Position numbers and translations under genes: made by a program
Origin: Agromyces cerinus
GTDB taxonomy: Bacteria > Actinomycetota > Actinomycetes > Actinomycetales > Microbacteriaceae
Length of the DNA: 64,000 bases
Assembly: GCF_016907835.1 (NCBI RefSeq)
Contig: NZ_JAFBCT010000001.1
Location: 1,178,001-1,242,000 of the forward strand
Direction of reading: 5' to 3'
The notes under the pieces: generated by a model
Seen by the model: the letters and a program-made list of their open reading frames with translations, nothing else
Databases searched by the model: none
What the model was told of the DNA's origin: nothing
Shown: positions 63,604 through 64,000 of the stretch, in pieces
Position numbering within the stretch: position 1 is the first letter of the stretch
Layout: each line of letters begins with the position of its first letter

Positions 63604-64000
63604 GACCCCCGCAGGCACGAGCGAATCCGCCGTGCTCGTCCTCGAAGACGGACGCCGCTACGAAGGACGCGCCTACGGTGCGCGCGGCCGCACCCTCGGC
63701 GAAGCCGTCTTCGCCACCGGCATGACCGGCTACCAGGAGACGCTGACCGACCCGTCGTACGCCGGTCAGATCGTCATGATGACCGCGCCGCACATCGGCA
63801 ACACGGGCATGAACGACGAGGACATGGAGTCGGCTCGCATCTGGGTGGCCGGCTTCATCGTGCGCGACCCCTCGCGAGTCGTCTCGAACTTCCGCTCGCA
63901 GCGGAGCCTCGACGACGATCTCGCCACCTCGGGCGTCGTCGGCATCAGCGGCATCGACACGCGAGCGCTCACGCGCCACCTCCGCTCGGCGGGCGCCATG
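63596..64000 (+). CDS. carA: Carbamoyl-phosphate synthase small subunit, 5' part
   Basis: The first 135 residues of CarA, the glutaminase chain that supplies ammonia for carbamoyl phosphate used in pyrimidine and arginine synthesis. Visible N-terminal signatures: [42 protein letters not shown], and [14 protein letters not shown], ending in the small-domain segment [18 protein letters not shown]. The glutamine amidotransferase triad would lie beyond the window. It starts eight bases inside the previous gene. Confidence 0.95.
   Translation, partial: MTETPAGTSESAVLVLEDGRRYEGRAYGARGRTLGEAVFATGMTGYQETLTDPSYAGQIVMMTAPHIGNTGMNDEDMESARIWVAGFIVRDPSRVVSNFRSQRSLDDDLATSGVVGISGIDTRALTRHLRSAGAM

Overview
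The window is one contiguous piece of a high-GC actinobacterial chromosome. Gene content points to Microbacteriaceae (an Agromyces- or Leifsonia-like organism; this is my inference, no database was consulted). The evidence is the actinobacterial set SepH, DUF3000, DUF3093, DUF3159, DUF3710, DUF4193 and DUF6504, the thrS-HIT, pdxST-yebC-ruvCAB-yajC-secDF-rel and alaS-ruvX-mltG-aroECKB-aroQ-efp-nusB-pyr orders, GTG starts, and many leaderless-looking promoters. Almost everything is vertically inherited housekeeping DNA. I see no prophage, insertion sequence, CRISPR array or conjugative element.

Layout. 1-5.2 kb: the end of a BenE-type transporter, a DUF6504 gene behind a LexA-like box, sepH, DUF4193, DUF3093, and the dut-DUF3710-DUF3159 operon. 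5.2-10.3 kb: acnA behind a 20-bp near-palindrome, then dxs. 10.3-14.3 kb, minus strand: a RibD-like reductase and the fadA/fadB beta-oxidation pair. 14.3-20 kb: RNase D, DUF3000, a secreted or anchored alpha/beta hydrolase, sufE with a rhodanese, and zapE. 20-22.5 kb: amtB with an excellent GlnR-type operator, an orphan PemK/MazF-like gene and a VOC gene. 22.6-24 kb: a four-tRNA cluster (Val-CAC on minus; Gly-GCC, Cys-GCA, Val-GAC on plus) and a lone unknown gene.

24-30.5 kb: thrS-HIT, pdxY, a MocR/PdxR regulator divergent from pdxST. 30.5-35 kb: DUF1697, hemerythrin, yebC, ruvCAB. 35-40.6 kb: yajC-secD-secF and rel. 40.6-45 kb: an AbiEi-like protein, DUF349, a membrane-anchored cyclophilin and rarA. 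45-51 kb: rpsD, a small membrane protein, alaS, ruvX, mltG. 50.9-58.6 kb: aroE, aroC-aroK-aroB, then (interrupted by a minus-strand secreted phytase-like/GDPD fusion) aroQ, efp, nusB. 58.7-60 kb: two small membrane proteins. 60.1-64 kb: the pyrimidine operon pyrR-pyrB-pyrC-PH-like-carA, tightly overlapped, with a PyrR RNA-binding element on the pyrR ribosome binding site; carA runs off the window.

How the genes fit together. The shikimate block (aroE, C, K, B, Q) supplies chorismate; the pyr operon supplies UMP; pdxST, pdxY and PdxR form a vitamin B6 synthesis, salvage and control module; yajC-secDF is the Sec accessory complex; ruvCAB, ruvX and rarA cover recombination and fork repair; rel sets ppGpp. 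The most interesting signals are regulatory rather than a new system: the SOS-like box before DUF6504, the GlnR box before amtB, the acnA palindrome, the PdxR direct repeats together with a pdxR frame lacking any ATG/GTG/TTG start, the PyrR element, and a repeated TANNNT-N6/7-start leaderless pattern. I did not find a convincing, previously undescribed multi-gene system.
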